A DNA stretch of 64,000 bases from JACKBC01 sp041391125. Lineage in GTDB: Bacteria > Chloroflexota > Anaerolineae > Caldilineales > Caldilineaceae. The position numbers and the translations under genes are program-made. The stretch is taken from the NCBI GenBank assembly GCA_041391125.1, contig JAWKON010000013.1, positions 96,999-160,998 of the forward strand. The letters run 5' to 3'. Position 1 is the first letter of the stretch, and every line of letters starts with the position of its first letter. Positions 55,968 to 64,000 of this stretch are shown here, one piece after another. Below the pieces are notes generated by a model. The model worked only from the letters and a program-made list of their open reading frames with translations, searched no databases and was not told the origin of the DNA.

Positions 55968-57206
55968 CTAATCCCCGACCCTGATCCCATTACAAAACGT
56001 ATGCAATGCCTCGGCGGGCTCGCGGCGGGCGGCGAACCAGCCCGGATAGAGCGACGCCAGCAGGATGATGATCAGCGTCCAGAGCGCCAGGTTGGCAAAG
56101 AGCCGGGGCGCATAGGCCGCGTAGATGGTGGTTCCCAGAGGCACGCCGGGCGTGCTGCCCGCCATATCGCCCACGTACATGCCGGTGTTGGCCAGATAGC
56201 TCACGCCGCCCAGCCCGATCAGCACGCCCAGTACAATGCCGGCCAGGCCCAGGATGGCCGCCTCTAGCACAAACATGGTGATGATCTGGCGCCCTTTCAT
56301 GCCCAGCGCCGCCAGAATGCCCATCTCGCGGATGCGCTCGAAGACGGCCATGAGCAGCGTGTTGGCAATGATCACCGCCACAACTGGTGAATGACGATGG
56401 CGTCCAGAATCATATAAAAACGCCAAGCCCGACTCGACCGCTTGAATCATCACCCGGTTCAGATCGTTCCAGGTCAAGGTGGCGACGCCGGGGCTTGCCA
56501 GCGCCGCCGCCATGGCAGCGGCGTTGGCCTGGTCGTCCAGCACGGCGACGATGGCGCTGGCGTGGCCGTCGGTGCGCGGAAGGCTTGCGCTCTGGCCAGC
56601 GGCATAAAGAGCGCACTTTCATCACAGGTGACCACGCCGGTGCTGAAGATGCCGCGCACGGTGAAGACACCCTCCACCGCCTGTCGCCAGCATTGATCAC
56701 GGTCAGGCCTGGCCGCTGTCATCGACGCCAGGCTCAAGTTGTCGGCCAGCCGGCCGATCACAATGCCGCTGCGGTCATCGGCGGCGGGAAACGCACCGGT
56801 CACCAAGCCATTGCGCATGGCGCATAGAAGGCCGAAGCCGGGTCAATGCCAGTGACGCTAGCCCAGATGAATCATCGGGCGTGGCCGTCGCCGCTGGCCC
56901 AGAGCACCGGCGTGGCGGTCTGCACACCGCCACCTGCGCCCGCGCCGCCAATGCATCCGGGGTATCCAGCAGATCGGCCCAATTTGTACTCATTTTTTCA
57001 TCGGCATATAGGCGCGCAACTGCACATGCCCTGTTTGCAGCCGGATGCTATTCTGTAGCGCATCATCAAAAAACACCGGTAATAAAGCCATTCAACACAA
57101 TCAGCAGCGCCAACCCCAGCGCCACCGCCAGCAGCGTAAAAAACGAGCGCCGCCGGTTGCGCATAAGGTCGCGAAAGCCGATGGTCCATAGTTTGGTCAA
57201 TGTCAT
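55968..57206 (-). pseudogene. MacB/FtsX-type ABC permease 1, frameshifted
   Basis: The protein starts MTLTKLWTIGFRDLMRNRRRS at ATG 57206, the usual beginning of FtsX-type permeases, with the first membrane helix FFTLLAVALGLALLIVLNG. The periplasmic domain is broken over several frames (56470-57000). The C-terminal frame (55968-56543) is intact and carries three helices with ERIREMGILAALGMKGRQI and a final LLASLYPGWFAARREPAEAL. At least four frameshifts. The last codons run into a G-rich hairpin (about 55909-55987). Confidence 0.7.
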
Positions 57207-57221
57207 GGTGGACTCCTTCGT

Positions 57222-57291
57222 TGGGGATCGGGGATTGGGGACTGGGGATCGGGCCACGGCGCCCAATCCCCAGTCCCCAATCCCCAGCCCC
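57222..57291. repeat. GGGGATTGGGG hairpin
   Basis: GGGGATCGGGGATTGGGG and ACTGGGGATCGGG (57222-57253) face CCCAATCCCCAGTCCCCAATCCCCAG (57262-57289). It lies between the two permease genes. The same words build another hairpin at 55909-55987 and single arms near 43245-43275 and 44525-44575. Confidence 0.65.
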
Positions 57292-58520
57292 TTACACGTG
57301 ATGCAGCGCGTCTGCCGGTTCTTGGCGGGCGGCTTGCCAGGCGGGATAGAGCGCGGCCAGGGCGGCGATGATTACGACGCCGATGCCGCGGCTAATTATC
57401 TGTGAGAACGTCACGGCGGGATAGAGCCGGTCGCCCATGAGGGCGGTGATCTCGCCCATGCCCTCACCCATGGCCAGATCAATGCCCACTTGGGACAGCG
57501 CCGAAATGATCAGCGCCCCGCAAATACAGCCCAACACCGCCCCCGCCACGCTGATAAAGGCGCCTCCAGCAAAAAGAGCGTGAGAATCTGGCGCTGCTTC
57601 ATGCCCAGCGCGGCCAGCACGCCCATTTCGCGCGTGCGCTCAAAGACGGCCATGAGCATCAGGTTCAAAATGCCGATGCTGGCAATGAGCAGCACAATAA
57701 AGCCAAAGAAAGAGGTAAAGGCCGCCTTGGTTTCAATCGTCTGCGCGATCTCGGGGCGCAGCGTCTGCCACGAATCGACCTCGTAGCCGGGCAACAGCGC
57801 CTGCAGCGCCGGGATGATGGTGCTCTCCTGGCCCACGCTTTGCAGCGTCACCGCCACTTCGCTGGCGCTGTCGCGCATATTGTAGAGGCTTTGGGCCTCG
57901 GCCAGCGACATAAAGACGGCGCTCTTTTCGGCGTCGCGCATGCCCAGGTCGTAGATGCCGACGATGGTCATGGTGCGCTGGCGCATGGTCTCATTTTTGC
58001 GCCGCCCCACCAGCGTCACCCGGTCATCCACGTTGACTTTGAGCAGATCGGCCAGCCCGCGGCCAATCACAATCACGTCCTCATCGTCAGCTTGCAGATA
58101 GCGGCCGGCGCTGATGTTTTCGGCCTGAATGCTGATGGTCGATTCCACCACCGGCTCCAGCCCGGTAATGGAGACGGGGAATGCGCCCTCGCGGCTGCTG
58201 ATCAGCCCGGCGGTGTTGATGCGTTTGACCGCCGCCACCACTTGTGAGTTGCTGCGCACGGCCTCCACCACAGCATCGGCATCGGGCAGGGGCAGCAGCG
58301 GCAGCCGGCTGGCCTTGTCGCGATAGCCCGGCGCGTGAATCTGAATGTTGCCGCCATAGAGGCGCACGGCGTTGCCAAAGATGGCCTGGTCCGAGCCGGT
58401 GATAAAGCCATTGAGCAAGAGCAGCAGAATCAAGCCCAGCACAATGGCGACCAGCGCAATGGCCGTGCGCCGCCAGTTGCGCCACATGTTGCGCCAGGCC
58501 ATGGTGATCAATTTGGCCAT
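57292..58520 (-). CDS. MacB/FtsX-type ABC permease 2 (one frameshift)
   Basis: About 409 residues with the FtsX plan: an N-terminal helix (RTAIALVAIVLGLILLLLLNGF), a large periplasmic domain (residues 45-270), then three C-terminal helices. The frame breaks near 57560, where LLEGAFISVAGAVLG would need one more G in GGAGGCGCC. The remaining C-terminus (57292-57549) ends LYPAWQAARQEPADALHHV. It is the first structural gene of the efflux operon, downstream of tetR. It exports an unknown compound together with permease 1, the ATPase and the adaptor. Confidence 0.82.
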
Positions 58521-58642
58521 GCAGATTCCTCCTTTTTACAGGAAATGGAACACAGATTTTACAGATTGAACAGATTTGCGCAGATTTGAAGGAATGATTC
58601 ATTTGGACAAGAAGATAGGTTTACAAATGCGATCAGTGAACG

Positions 58643-58747
58643 CCGGTTGAGTAGGCTGCTGTAGTTCGCAGCCGTATCGAAACCAAGTACACGGGTCGAC
58701 CCGCTTTGGTTTCGATACGCTCCAAACTGCCGGAGCTACTCAACCGC
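58643..58747. repeat. Full palindrome of the GTATCGAAACC family
   Basis: CGGTTGAGTAG...CGTATCGAAACCAAG on the left is mirrored by CTTTGGTTTCGATACG...CTACTCAACCG on the right. The inner parts of the arms (GCTGCTGTAGTTCGCAGC and CTCCAAACTGCCGGAG) are different small stems. It sits between tetR and the permease genes, where it may limit read-through. Confidence 0.65.
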
Positions 58748-58850
58748 CGCTGGCTTCCCCCAAAGTATAAGCCTATTTCTGGACCAACCCGATTTTCTGC
58801 TTAAAATCGGTTCAAATCCGCCCTATCCGTCCTATCAGTGTTCTATTGAC

Positions 58851-59531
58851 TCACGCCGCCGCAAACCATTTTTCATAAATCATGGCCGCATCGAAAATGG
58901 GCAACGAGCCTTGCGGCGCCCCTAAAATGCGTTCGGTCGCTTCCTGATAAGCGTTCACATTCTCAATTAATAAAGCCGCCACATCCGGACGCGGATGCAG
59001 CAACAGGTCGGCGATAATTTCGGACAGATTTTGCAGCAGCCGATAGGTGATTTCAGCCACGGCGTGCGGATAGGCGGTGACAAAGACGCCTTCAGCCACA
59101 CCCTGCTCCACCACGACGGCCAGCAACGGCACGACCTGTATGGTGGCCGCGCGCATCAGCTCATAGCGTAGCCGCAAATTCTCATCGCGGTAGAACATGT
59201 GCATCAAGTCGAGCACAAAGTCTTTGCGCGCCAGTTTCCATTGATGCATCTGGCCATAAATTTGCCTAAACTTTTCAACGGCCGTCAGCTTGGGATCGTT
59301 GACCAGCGCTTCCACAATGGTCATCCCGTCGACCACAACCCGATCCGTCAGCTCGGCCAGCAGCGCCTGCTTGGAATCAAAGTAGTGATAGAAGGTGCCC
59401 TTGGCAATGCCAATGGCGTTGAGCAGATCCTGGATGGAGGTTTGCTCGTAGCCTTTTTGGTAAAAGAGCTGCTGGGCGGCGTCTAAGATTTCGCTGCGGC
59501 GGCTGTCGTGGTCTTTGGTAATTCTGGGCAT
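58851..59531 (-). CDS. TetR family transcriptional regulator
   Basis: The 226-residue protein has an N-terminal TetR DNA-binding domain (residues 10-60) with QQLFYQKGYEQTSIQDLLNAIGIAKGTFYHYF. A helical ligand-binding domain follows. It probably represses the efflux operon downstream and itself. A perfect palindrome at 59553-59591 lies 22 bases upstream of its start, where its own promoter should be. No ribosome site is visible. The ligand is unknown; it may be the substrate of the MacAB-like pump. Confidence 0.92.
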   Translation of the reverse strand: MPRITKDHDSRRSEILDAAQQLFYQKGYEQTSIQDLLNAIGIAKGTFYHYFDSKQALLAELTDRVVVDGMTIVEALVNDPKLTAVEKFRQIYGQMHQWKLARKDFVLDLMHMFYRDENLRLRYELMRAATIQVVPLLAVVVEQGVAEGVFVTAYPHAVAEITYRLLQNLSEIIADLLLHPRPDVAALLIENVNAYQEATERILGAPQGSLPIFDAAMIYEKWFAAA

Positions 59532-59552
59532 GATGACTGTTTGAATTCTATT

Positions 59553-59591
59553 TTGGCATTACTAGACCGACCGTCGGTCTAGTAATGCCAA
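59553..59591. promoter_or_regulatory. 39-bp palindromic operator of the TetR regulator
   Basis: TTGGCATTACTAGACCGAC (59553-59571) is the exact reverse complement of 59573-59591, centred on one C. The core GACCGACCGTCGGTC resembles the operators of AcrR/TetR-type repressors. Its position just before the tetR start suggests autoregulation. Confidence 0.85.
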
Positions 59592-59950
59592 TTATATATC
59601 CACTGTGTGGATTTGTCAATAGATTGTTCTGCGAGAATGTGTCCAAAATTAGGGCAGATTTGCTGTAAACATTTGGCTCAATATGGATTCAAGGAGCCTT
59701 ACACAAATTGATATGGACTTTCTTTACGGATGCTTGCTCGAAAATAACCAGATCCTTGAAACGCATATAGAGCCAAATGGGCTTGGGAAAGCCTTGACGC
59801 TTGGATGCCGCTGATCTACAATGGCTCAACCTTGCTAAATGACAGGGCTAAAAAAGATAGATATCGTACGCTGATGACGCAGATGACTGCTCTGAAAAAT
59901 CTGCGAAAATCCGCGTGAATCCGCGTACCGACCTACAAAAGGAACCCGCC

Positions 59951-61561
59951 ATGCCACAAGCGCAAGTCACCATCCACGCCGATCGGCGCACGCCGTTGCG
60001 CCGCATCTGGCGCTATGTGGGCTACGATGAGCCCAACTACACTTATATGCCCGATGGCCGCGAGCTGTTGGCCAAGCTGGGGCGCATGTCCGACGCGCCG
60101 TATTACATTCGCTGCCACTTTATCCTGTGCAGCGGCGATGGCGCGCCCAGCCTCAAGTGGGGCTCGACCAATGTGTACACCGAGGATGAAAATGGCGAGC
60201 CGGTCTATGATTGGACGCTCATCGACCGTATCCTCGACACCTATTTAGAGGTGGGCTGCATTCCGTTTGTGGAGATCGGTTTTATGCCCGAAGCTATGAC
60301 GACGGCGCCGGAAGGCACGCCCTACAGCGATCCGCGGCACGGCGGCTGGCGCTTTCCGCCCAAGGATTATGGCCGCTGGCTGGAGTTGATGCACGCGCTG
60401 GGCAAACACTGTGTGGCGCGCTATGGCCTGGGCGAAGTGAGCAAGTGGTATTGGGAGCTGTGGAACGAGCCGGACATCTTTTACTGGGCGGGCAGCACCG
60501 CCGAATATTGTCGTCTGTATGACTACACCGTGGCCGGGTTGACCTCAGCCATTCCGCTGGCCAAAGTGGGCGGGCCGGGCACCACCAGCAGCATGAATCG
60601 CCCCGAATCGTACGGCTTTTTGCGCGCTTTCCTGGCGCATTGCGCCCGCGGCACAAATGCCGTGACGGGGCAGCGCGGCACACGGCTCGACTACATCAGC
60701 TTTCACGCCAAGGGCGGCGGCTATCGCGCCAACGCCGAGGCGGTCAAGCAGACGCCGACCATGCACACGGTGGTGGGCAACGTGGCGGTCAGCCTCAACG
60801 TGGCCGCCGATTTCCCCGAATTTGCCGGGCGCGAAGTGGTGCTCACCGAGTGCGACCCGGACGGCTGGGCCGCCGGCACCGTCAATGACAACGTCAATCT
60901 CTTATATCGCAACAGCGTATATTACGCCTCGTTCGTGGCCTGCACCATCAACAAGCTCATCGATCTGCGCGCCGATAGTTTGCGGGTGGACGGTATGTTG
61001 ACCTGGGCCTTTGAGTTTGAGGGGCGCGACTATTTCGAGGGCTTCCGCACGCTGAGCACCAACGGCATCGATAAATCGGTGCTCAACGTCTTCCGCATGT
61101 TGGCCAAGCTGGGCGGCGCGCGCCTGCAGCTCGAAAGCAGCGCCGCCCGCGATCCGCTGGCCCAAGGCGGCGGCGATAGCGTAGAGACGCCGCCCGATAT
61201 TGCCGGTATTGCCGCCACCGACGAAAGCGAGGCCATCCAGGTTTTCCTGAGCAGCCATCACGATGATTGGGACGTAAAGGGGACAACGGATGTCACCGTG
61301 CGGCTGACCGGCTTGCCGCCGGGCCAAAGTTACGCCGTGACCCGCGCGCTGGTGGCCGACGGGCACAGCAATTCCTATTCGGCCTGGTTGAAAATGGGTC
61401 AGCCGCAAAACCCCACTAATGTGCAACTGCAAGAACTCAAACAGGCGGCCAGGCTGGAAACCGAGAGTTTGCCTGACGTGCAGAGCGCCAGTGGCGAAAC
61501 TGAAGTGACGGTGACGCTGACTGTTCACAGCGTCTGTTTGCTGCAATTTACGCCTGTGTAG
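59951..61561 (+). CDS. GH39-type glycoside hydrolase (beta-xylosidase-like)
   Basis: The 536-residue protein is a family GH39-type (beta/alpha)8 hydrolase. The acid/base Glu lies in KWYWELWNEPDIFYW (about residue 170) and the nucleophile Glu in VVLTECDPDG (about residue 296). A C-terminal beta-sandwich (about residues 400-536) completes the usual length. There is no signal peptide, so it acts inside the cell. GH39 enzymes release xylose, iduronic acid or other sugars; the substrate is not certain. AAAAGGA is upstream of ATG 59951. The gap 59592-59950 holds no other feature beyond ATCTGCG words near 59880. Confidence 0.88.
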   Translation: MPQAQVTIHADRRTPLRRIWRYVGYDEPNYTYMPDGRELLAKLGRMSDAPYYIRCHFILCSGDGAPSLKWGSTNVYTEDENGEPVYDWTLIDRILDTYLEVGCIPFVEIGFMPEAMTTAPEGTPYSDPRHGGWRFPPKDYGRWLELMHALGKHCVARYGLGEVSKWYWELWNEPDIFYWAGSTAEYCRLYDYTVAGLTSAIPLAKVGGPGTTSSMNRPESYGFLRAFLAHCARGTNAVTGQRGTRLDYISFHAKGGGYRANAEAVKQTPTMHTVVGNVAVSLNVAADFPEFAGREVVLTECDPDGWAAGTVNDNVNLLYRNSVYYASFVACTINKLIDLRADSLRVDGMLTWAFEFEGRDYFEGFRTLSTNGIDKSVLNVFRMLAKLGGARLQLESSAARDPLAQGGGDSVETPPDIAGIAATDESEAIQVFLSSHHDDWDVKGTTDVTVRLTGLPPGQSYAVTRALVADGHSNSYSAWLKMGQPQNPTNVQLQELKQAARLETESLPDVQSASGETEVTVTLTVHSVCLLQFTPV

Positions 61562-61622
61562 TATGGTTCAACCGGATCTGATATGGTTGACACCGCCGAA
61601 TAAATTCGGCGTCTGTTAAAGT

Positions 61623-61672
61623 AAACCGGCTTAAGCCGGTTTGCCGTATGAGCCACCGGTTTTAACCGGTGG
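61623..61672. repeat. Twin ACCGG palindromes
   Basis: AAACCGGCTTAAGCCGGTTT (61623-61642) is a perfect palindrome; CCACCGGTTTTAACCGGTGG (61653-61672) is nearly perfect. Ten bases separate them. This resembles repetitive extragenic palindromes. It is placed after the glycosidase gene. Confidence 0.65.
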
Positions 61673-61712
61673 TGTGCGTGTCAACTACATGAGATCCCAA
61701 AGAGCTATACAC

Positions 61713-61757
61713 AAAAAAAGGCGCAGCCGTCGGGGGAGATCGGCTGCGCCTTTTTTA
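61713..61757 (+). terminator. Rho-independent terminator of the GH39 gene
   Basis: AAAAAAAGGCGCAGCCG (61713-61729) pairs with CGGCTGCGCCTTTTTT (61741-61756), loop GTCGGGGGAGAT-like, T-run at the end. The interval from here to 61963 contains AATCTGCGTT words only. Confidence 0.85.
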
Positions 61758-61963
61758 TTTACCCTATACCAAGATAACCATTGTTACACAGAAATTTCGC
61801 TCATCGCTGATAAAATCTGCGTTCGCAATGCGACCATCTGTGCAATCTGCGGTTATATATCCGGTTTGAAATCCGGCTGAACGGACGCAGCCATTTGCAC
61901 ACAGACTCAAAAGGTAAGCCCGATTGTCTGCGCCCGATCAGCGGATGTTCAAACTGGTACTAT

Positions 61964-62182
61964 CTATGCATTGCTGTGCAGGCTGCCAGAGCCAGGCATG
62001 GCGGCTTCATTGTGCAGCCACTGGCCCAGGTTGCTCAGCATAGCGCCAAGCTGGTTGCGCATCTGCGCCATGCGGGACGGCTGACCGGCCAAAGCACGGC
62101 GTACGAGGCGTTCGTGTTCTGCGGCTTTGAGCATGTCCTGATAGCGACTTTGCTCGGCCTCAAGGTTAATGATGTTAATCAT
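61964..62182 (-). CDS. Small helical protein A of a four-gene set
   Basis: A 72-residue protein starting at ATG 62182 (GGAGA nine bases upstream; 62188 is also possible). It is helical and charged with a conserved block AGQPSRMAQMRNQLGAMLSN (about residues 33-52). It ends MPGSGSLHSNA. It is a clear paralogue of the protein at 62252-62470. No known domain. Cytosolic. Confidence 0.7.
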   Translation of the reverse strand: MINIINLEAEQSRYQDMLKAAEHERLVRRALAGQPSRMAQMRNQLGAMLSNLGQWLHNEAAMPGSGSLHSNA

Positions 62183-62251
62183 GATCATTTTCTCCGTAAG
62201 CAGTATATCTTTCCTGACTGGAGGCTGACAACCCCCAGCCAGGTTCAAGTT

Positions 62252-62470
62252 TTAGGCATTGTTTTGCAGTTGACCAGAACCGGGCATGGCAGCCCGATTG
62301 TGCAGGCGCTGACCCAGGTTGCTCAACAGGGCGCCAAGCTGGCTGCGCATCTGCGCCATGCGGGACGGCTGACCGGCGCGGGCTCGGCGAATCTGGCGTT
62401 GAAGCTCGGCTTCTTTGAGCATTTCCTGATGCTTGATCTGTGACAAGCGCAGGTAATTAATGTCCAACAT
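62252..62470 (-). CDS. Small helical protein B, paralogue of A
   Basis: A 72-residue protein starting at ATG 62470 with GGAGAT nine bases upstream. Its block AGQPSRMAQMRSQLGALLSN matches A almost residue for residue, and the tail MPGSGQLQNNA also matches. A, B, C and D lie in tandem on the minus strand, and A and B differ mainly in their first 30 residues. This points to gene duplication. Function unknown. Confidence 0.7.
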   Translation of the reverse strand: MLDINYLRLSQIKHQEMLKEAELQRQIRRARAGQPSRMAQMRSQLGALLSNLGQRLHNRAAMPGSGQLQNNA

Positions 62471-62550
62471 AATGTTTATCTCCGGGTTAATCTCTCCCCG
62501 CCCATCAATGTTGGGCAGGGAGAGTGTTGAGTATCGAGTATTGTGTATGT

Positions 62551-62778
62551 TTACTTGGCGGCGGTGCGCAGGGTCGGCTGTTGACCGGCATCGGTTTGCG
62601 CTTGTAGCCGCTGGCCCCAGTTGATAAGCTGTGCGCTCGTCTTCTCGCGCAGTTGCATCAGGCGAGTGGGGCGGCTTTCCAGCAGTTCCATGTCAAGGCC
62701 ATCGATCTCGCGGCGAAGGTTCTCGCGGGCGTTTTGCATTGCGACCTGCATGAAGCAGACGGTTGCTAAATCGTACAT
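62551..62778 (-). CDS. Small helical protein C, related to A and B
   Basis: A 75-residue protein starting at ATG 62778 with AGGAGA upstream. The centre (SRPTRLMQLREKTSAQLINW, about residues 36-55) shares the R-P-x-R-x-x-Q-x-R pattern and GQRL with A and B. The tail (QTDAGQQPTLRTAAK) differs. No known domain. Confidence 0.65.
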   Translation of the reverse strand: MYDLATVCFMQVAMQNARENLRREIDGLDMELLESRPTRLMQLREKTSAQLINWGQRLQAQTDAGQQPTLRTAAK

Positions 62779-62948
62779 GATCGGTTCTCCTGTTGTGTTA
62801 TATAATTTCGACATTTGATTTTTGACGCAGGCGACACCGTGTACGTTCTCATATTGACCGCAGAAGATACTCAGATTTATGTCTTTAATCTTTTCAATCT
62901 GTGTAATCTGTTGATCAAATTTCCAAAATCACACGAAATGTCGCTCTG

Positions 62949-63158
62949 TTACTGCGGGCTGTTCTGCAACAGGTCAGCCCTTCCAGCACCGAAGCGCAGC
63001 ATCGCTAGCCAGTCTTGCATCTGGCCTCCCATCTTGGCCCAGACCTCTGATTGCGCAGTCTGGAAGATGTTGTGCAGGTTCCGGCGCTGTTCGGCTTCGG
63101 CGCGGTAATCAGCGTACCGCTCCTGCGCCACATATACATCTTTCATCGTTCCGTACAT
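62949..63158 (-). CDS. Small helical protein D, first of the four-gene set
   Basis: A 69-residue protein starting at ATG 63158 with AGGAGG nine bases upstream. It has the same overall plan (a charged helix RAEAEQRRNLHN, then KMGGQMQDWLAMLRFG) but is the most divergent of the four. It is first in transcription order and is divergent from the RSH-like gene. The 62779-62948 gap holds an AATCTGTGTAATCTG tract. Confidence 0.6.
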   Translation of the reverse strand: MYGTMKDVYVAQERYADYRAEAEQRRNLHNIFQTAQSEVWAKMGGQMQDWLAMLRFGAGRADLLQNSPQ

Positions 63159-63421
63159 GGTTGCGCCTCCTTGTTAAATGGCTTTGATTTGTGTAACTAT
63201 GATTTTATGTACTTCTACTTCCTGGTAATTCCTCTGTCCAAAATGTCTGCTTGCCAACTTTTTTGTGTTAGTGTATATTATGTGTATCTCGTTGACTCCC
63301 GCTGACATGCATATAATAACACACAATTTTGTGCATGTCAATACACAAAATCACATATTTACCTTAAAATTTTGTGTCTATTCGATATTGTTTTATGTAT
63401 TACTTCTTGAAGGGACAGCAA
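63159..63421. promoter_or_regulatory. AT-rich divergent promoter region with ACACAAAAT words
   Basis: The region between the divergent small-protein set and the RSH-like gene is AT-rich. It repeats the word ACACAAAATCACA (63343-63355), with inverted forms TTTTGTGTTAGTG (about 63261), ACACAATTTTGTGCATG (about 63321) and TTTTGTGTC (about 63370). A further copy, ACACAAAATCACAC, falls inside the next gene (63457-63470). These could be binding sites of a shared regulator. Confidence 0.5.
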
Positions 63422-64000
63422 ATGGCCGTCAAGAACAGGATCTCCACACCCAAATTACACAAAATCACACTCTCAAATGCACAAAAACTGGCGGCTGGCT
63501 GGCTGGCGCAGAAGCCGCCGCCCTCGGGTCAATCTGAAGCAGCTAGCCTCTCATTCCGCAATCAGTCTGAACGGATGACGCTGGACGAGATTATGAGCCA
63601 CAGCCAAACGGTCGCCGAGCTGCTGCGCGAATGGGGCGCCAGTGCAGAATTGCAGGCGGCGGGTCTTTTGCACTCGTTTTTGTGGAATTGTGTAATTGAG
63701 GATCGGGAAGTCATAGATGCCTGTGGCGAACACGTGCTGTTTCTGTGTCGCCAATATCAGCACATTTTGCAGCGCATGCCCGAGGCGCGCTGGCGCGGCA
63801 AGCGCGTGGTGCTGGAGCGCATTAAATATTTTGTGGCCGCCTATTGCCACTTTGACCTGGCCTTTCTGGCCGCCGCCGATCTATGGGATCGCTTCCGCCT
63901 GGCCTTACAGAGCGAACCCTCGCAGCAGCGCCAATATATACAAGAGGGCAGCCAGGTGCTCAGCCCCTATCTGGATTTTTTGGGCATGCGCGAACTCAAA
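63422..64000 (+). CDS. RelA/SpoT-HD-like protein, partial at window end
   Basis: The start is ATG 63422, with GAAGGGA seven bases upstream; 193 codons are open to the window edge. Residues 55-85 (MSHSQTVAELLREWGASAELQAAGLLHSFLW) follow the HD-domain pattern of RelA/SpoT proteins (VAELL-x-DW-x-A-x-x-x-AAGLLHD). Here the catalytic His-Asp reads His-Ser, so the hydrolase site is probably inactive. Residues about 174-193 (SQVLSPYLDFLGMRELK) match the stretch before the synthetase domain. The synthetase domain, if present, lies beyond the window. (p)ppGpp metabolism is therefore possible but unproven. The first 50 residues are unrecognised. Confidence 0.65.
   Translation, partial: MAVKNRISTPKLHKITLSNAQKLAAGWLAQKPPPSGQSEAASLSFRNQSERMTLDEIMSHSQTVAELLREWGASAELQAAGLLHSFLWNCVIEDREVIDACGEHVLFLCRQYQHILQRMPEARWRGKRVVLERIKYFVAAYCHFDLAFLAAADLWDRFRLALQSEPSQQRQYIQEGSQVLSPYLDFLGMRELK

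Noticed and set aside
61964..63158. RiPP precursor peptides
   Set aside because: The four small proteins lack Cys/Ser/Thr-rich cores and a cleavage motif, and no maturation enzyme is adjacent; the PflX-like enzyme is 40 kb away.

Overview
The window looks like a chromosomal segment of a Chloroflexota bacterium (Caldilineae/Anaerolineae-like), probably from a metagenome or a draft assembly. This is an inference from gene style: GC-rich genes, large secreted SdrD-B-repeat proteins ending in a Tyr-(Leu/Ile)-Pro-x-Val tail, STAND-type ATPases with TPR tails, a Uma2 nuclease, toxin-antitoxin fragments, and many intergenic hairpins. No rRNA, tRNA, CRISPR array or transposase was found. Several genes carry single-base frameshifts, often in homopolymers, so part of the apparent gene decay may be sequence error.

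Layout. 0-13 kb: a small membrane protein, a secreted protein, a STAND ATPase with TPR repeats, a PhyH-type dioxygenase, a pRiA4b-ORF3-like protein, a Ser/Cys-type proline-racemase-family enzyme, an SDR oxidoreductase, a Uma2 nuclease, an ACT-domain protein, glucose-6-phosphate isomerase and a DUF983 protein. 13-29 kb: two giant SdrD-B surface proteins flank an M42 peptidase, purine nucleoside phosphorylase, a tyrosine recombinase with a lost C-terminus, and a coupled pair made of a very cysteine-rich protein and a PflX-like radical SAM enzyme. 29-36 kb: GyrA with a histone-H1-like tail, a Doc/AbrB toxin-antitoxin pair, a MNT nucleotidyltransferase and UvrB. 36-42 kb: DUF4160/DUF2442 genes, a frameshifted LysM-M23 peptidase, hypoxanthine phosphoribosyltransferase, an ATP-grasp ligase and a LarA-like protein.

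42-48.6 kb: a minus-strand cassette of an unrecognised 285-aa protein, two BrxD-like (DUF2791-type) ATPases and an Lhr/BrxHI-like helicase. No BREX methyltransferase or PglZ is in view. This is my main candidate for an undescribed defence or DNA-processing system. 49-51 kb: an alkylation-repair pair (Ada-AlkA fusion and Ogt); the AlkA part carries a palindromic repeat. 51-59.6 kb: DUF1203, an EamA exporter, then a MacAB-like efflux operon (two FtsX-type permeases, an ABC ATPase, a leucine-carboxyl-methyltransferase-like gene, an HlyD lipoprotein) preceded by tetR and a 39-bp palindromic operator. Indels are dense from 54.2 to 57.2 kb. 60-64 kb: a GH39 glycosidase, four tandem small proteins that look related to one another, and, divergent from them, the start of a RelA/SpoT-HD-like gene whose HD site reads His-Ser.

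Intergenic regions are full of hairpins built from short permuted words that recur, reversed, on the opposite arm. At least two sequence families (TTTACGA and GTATCGAAACC) occur several times, and some copies enter coding sequence.
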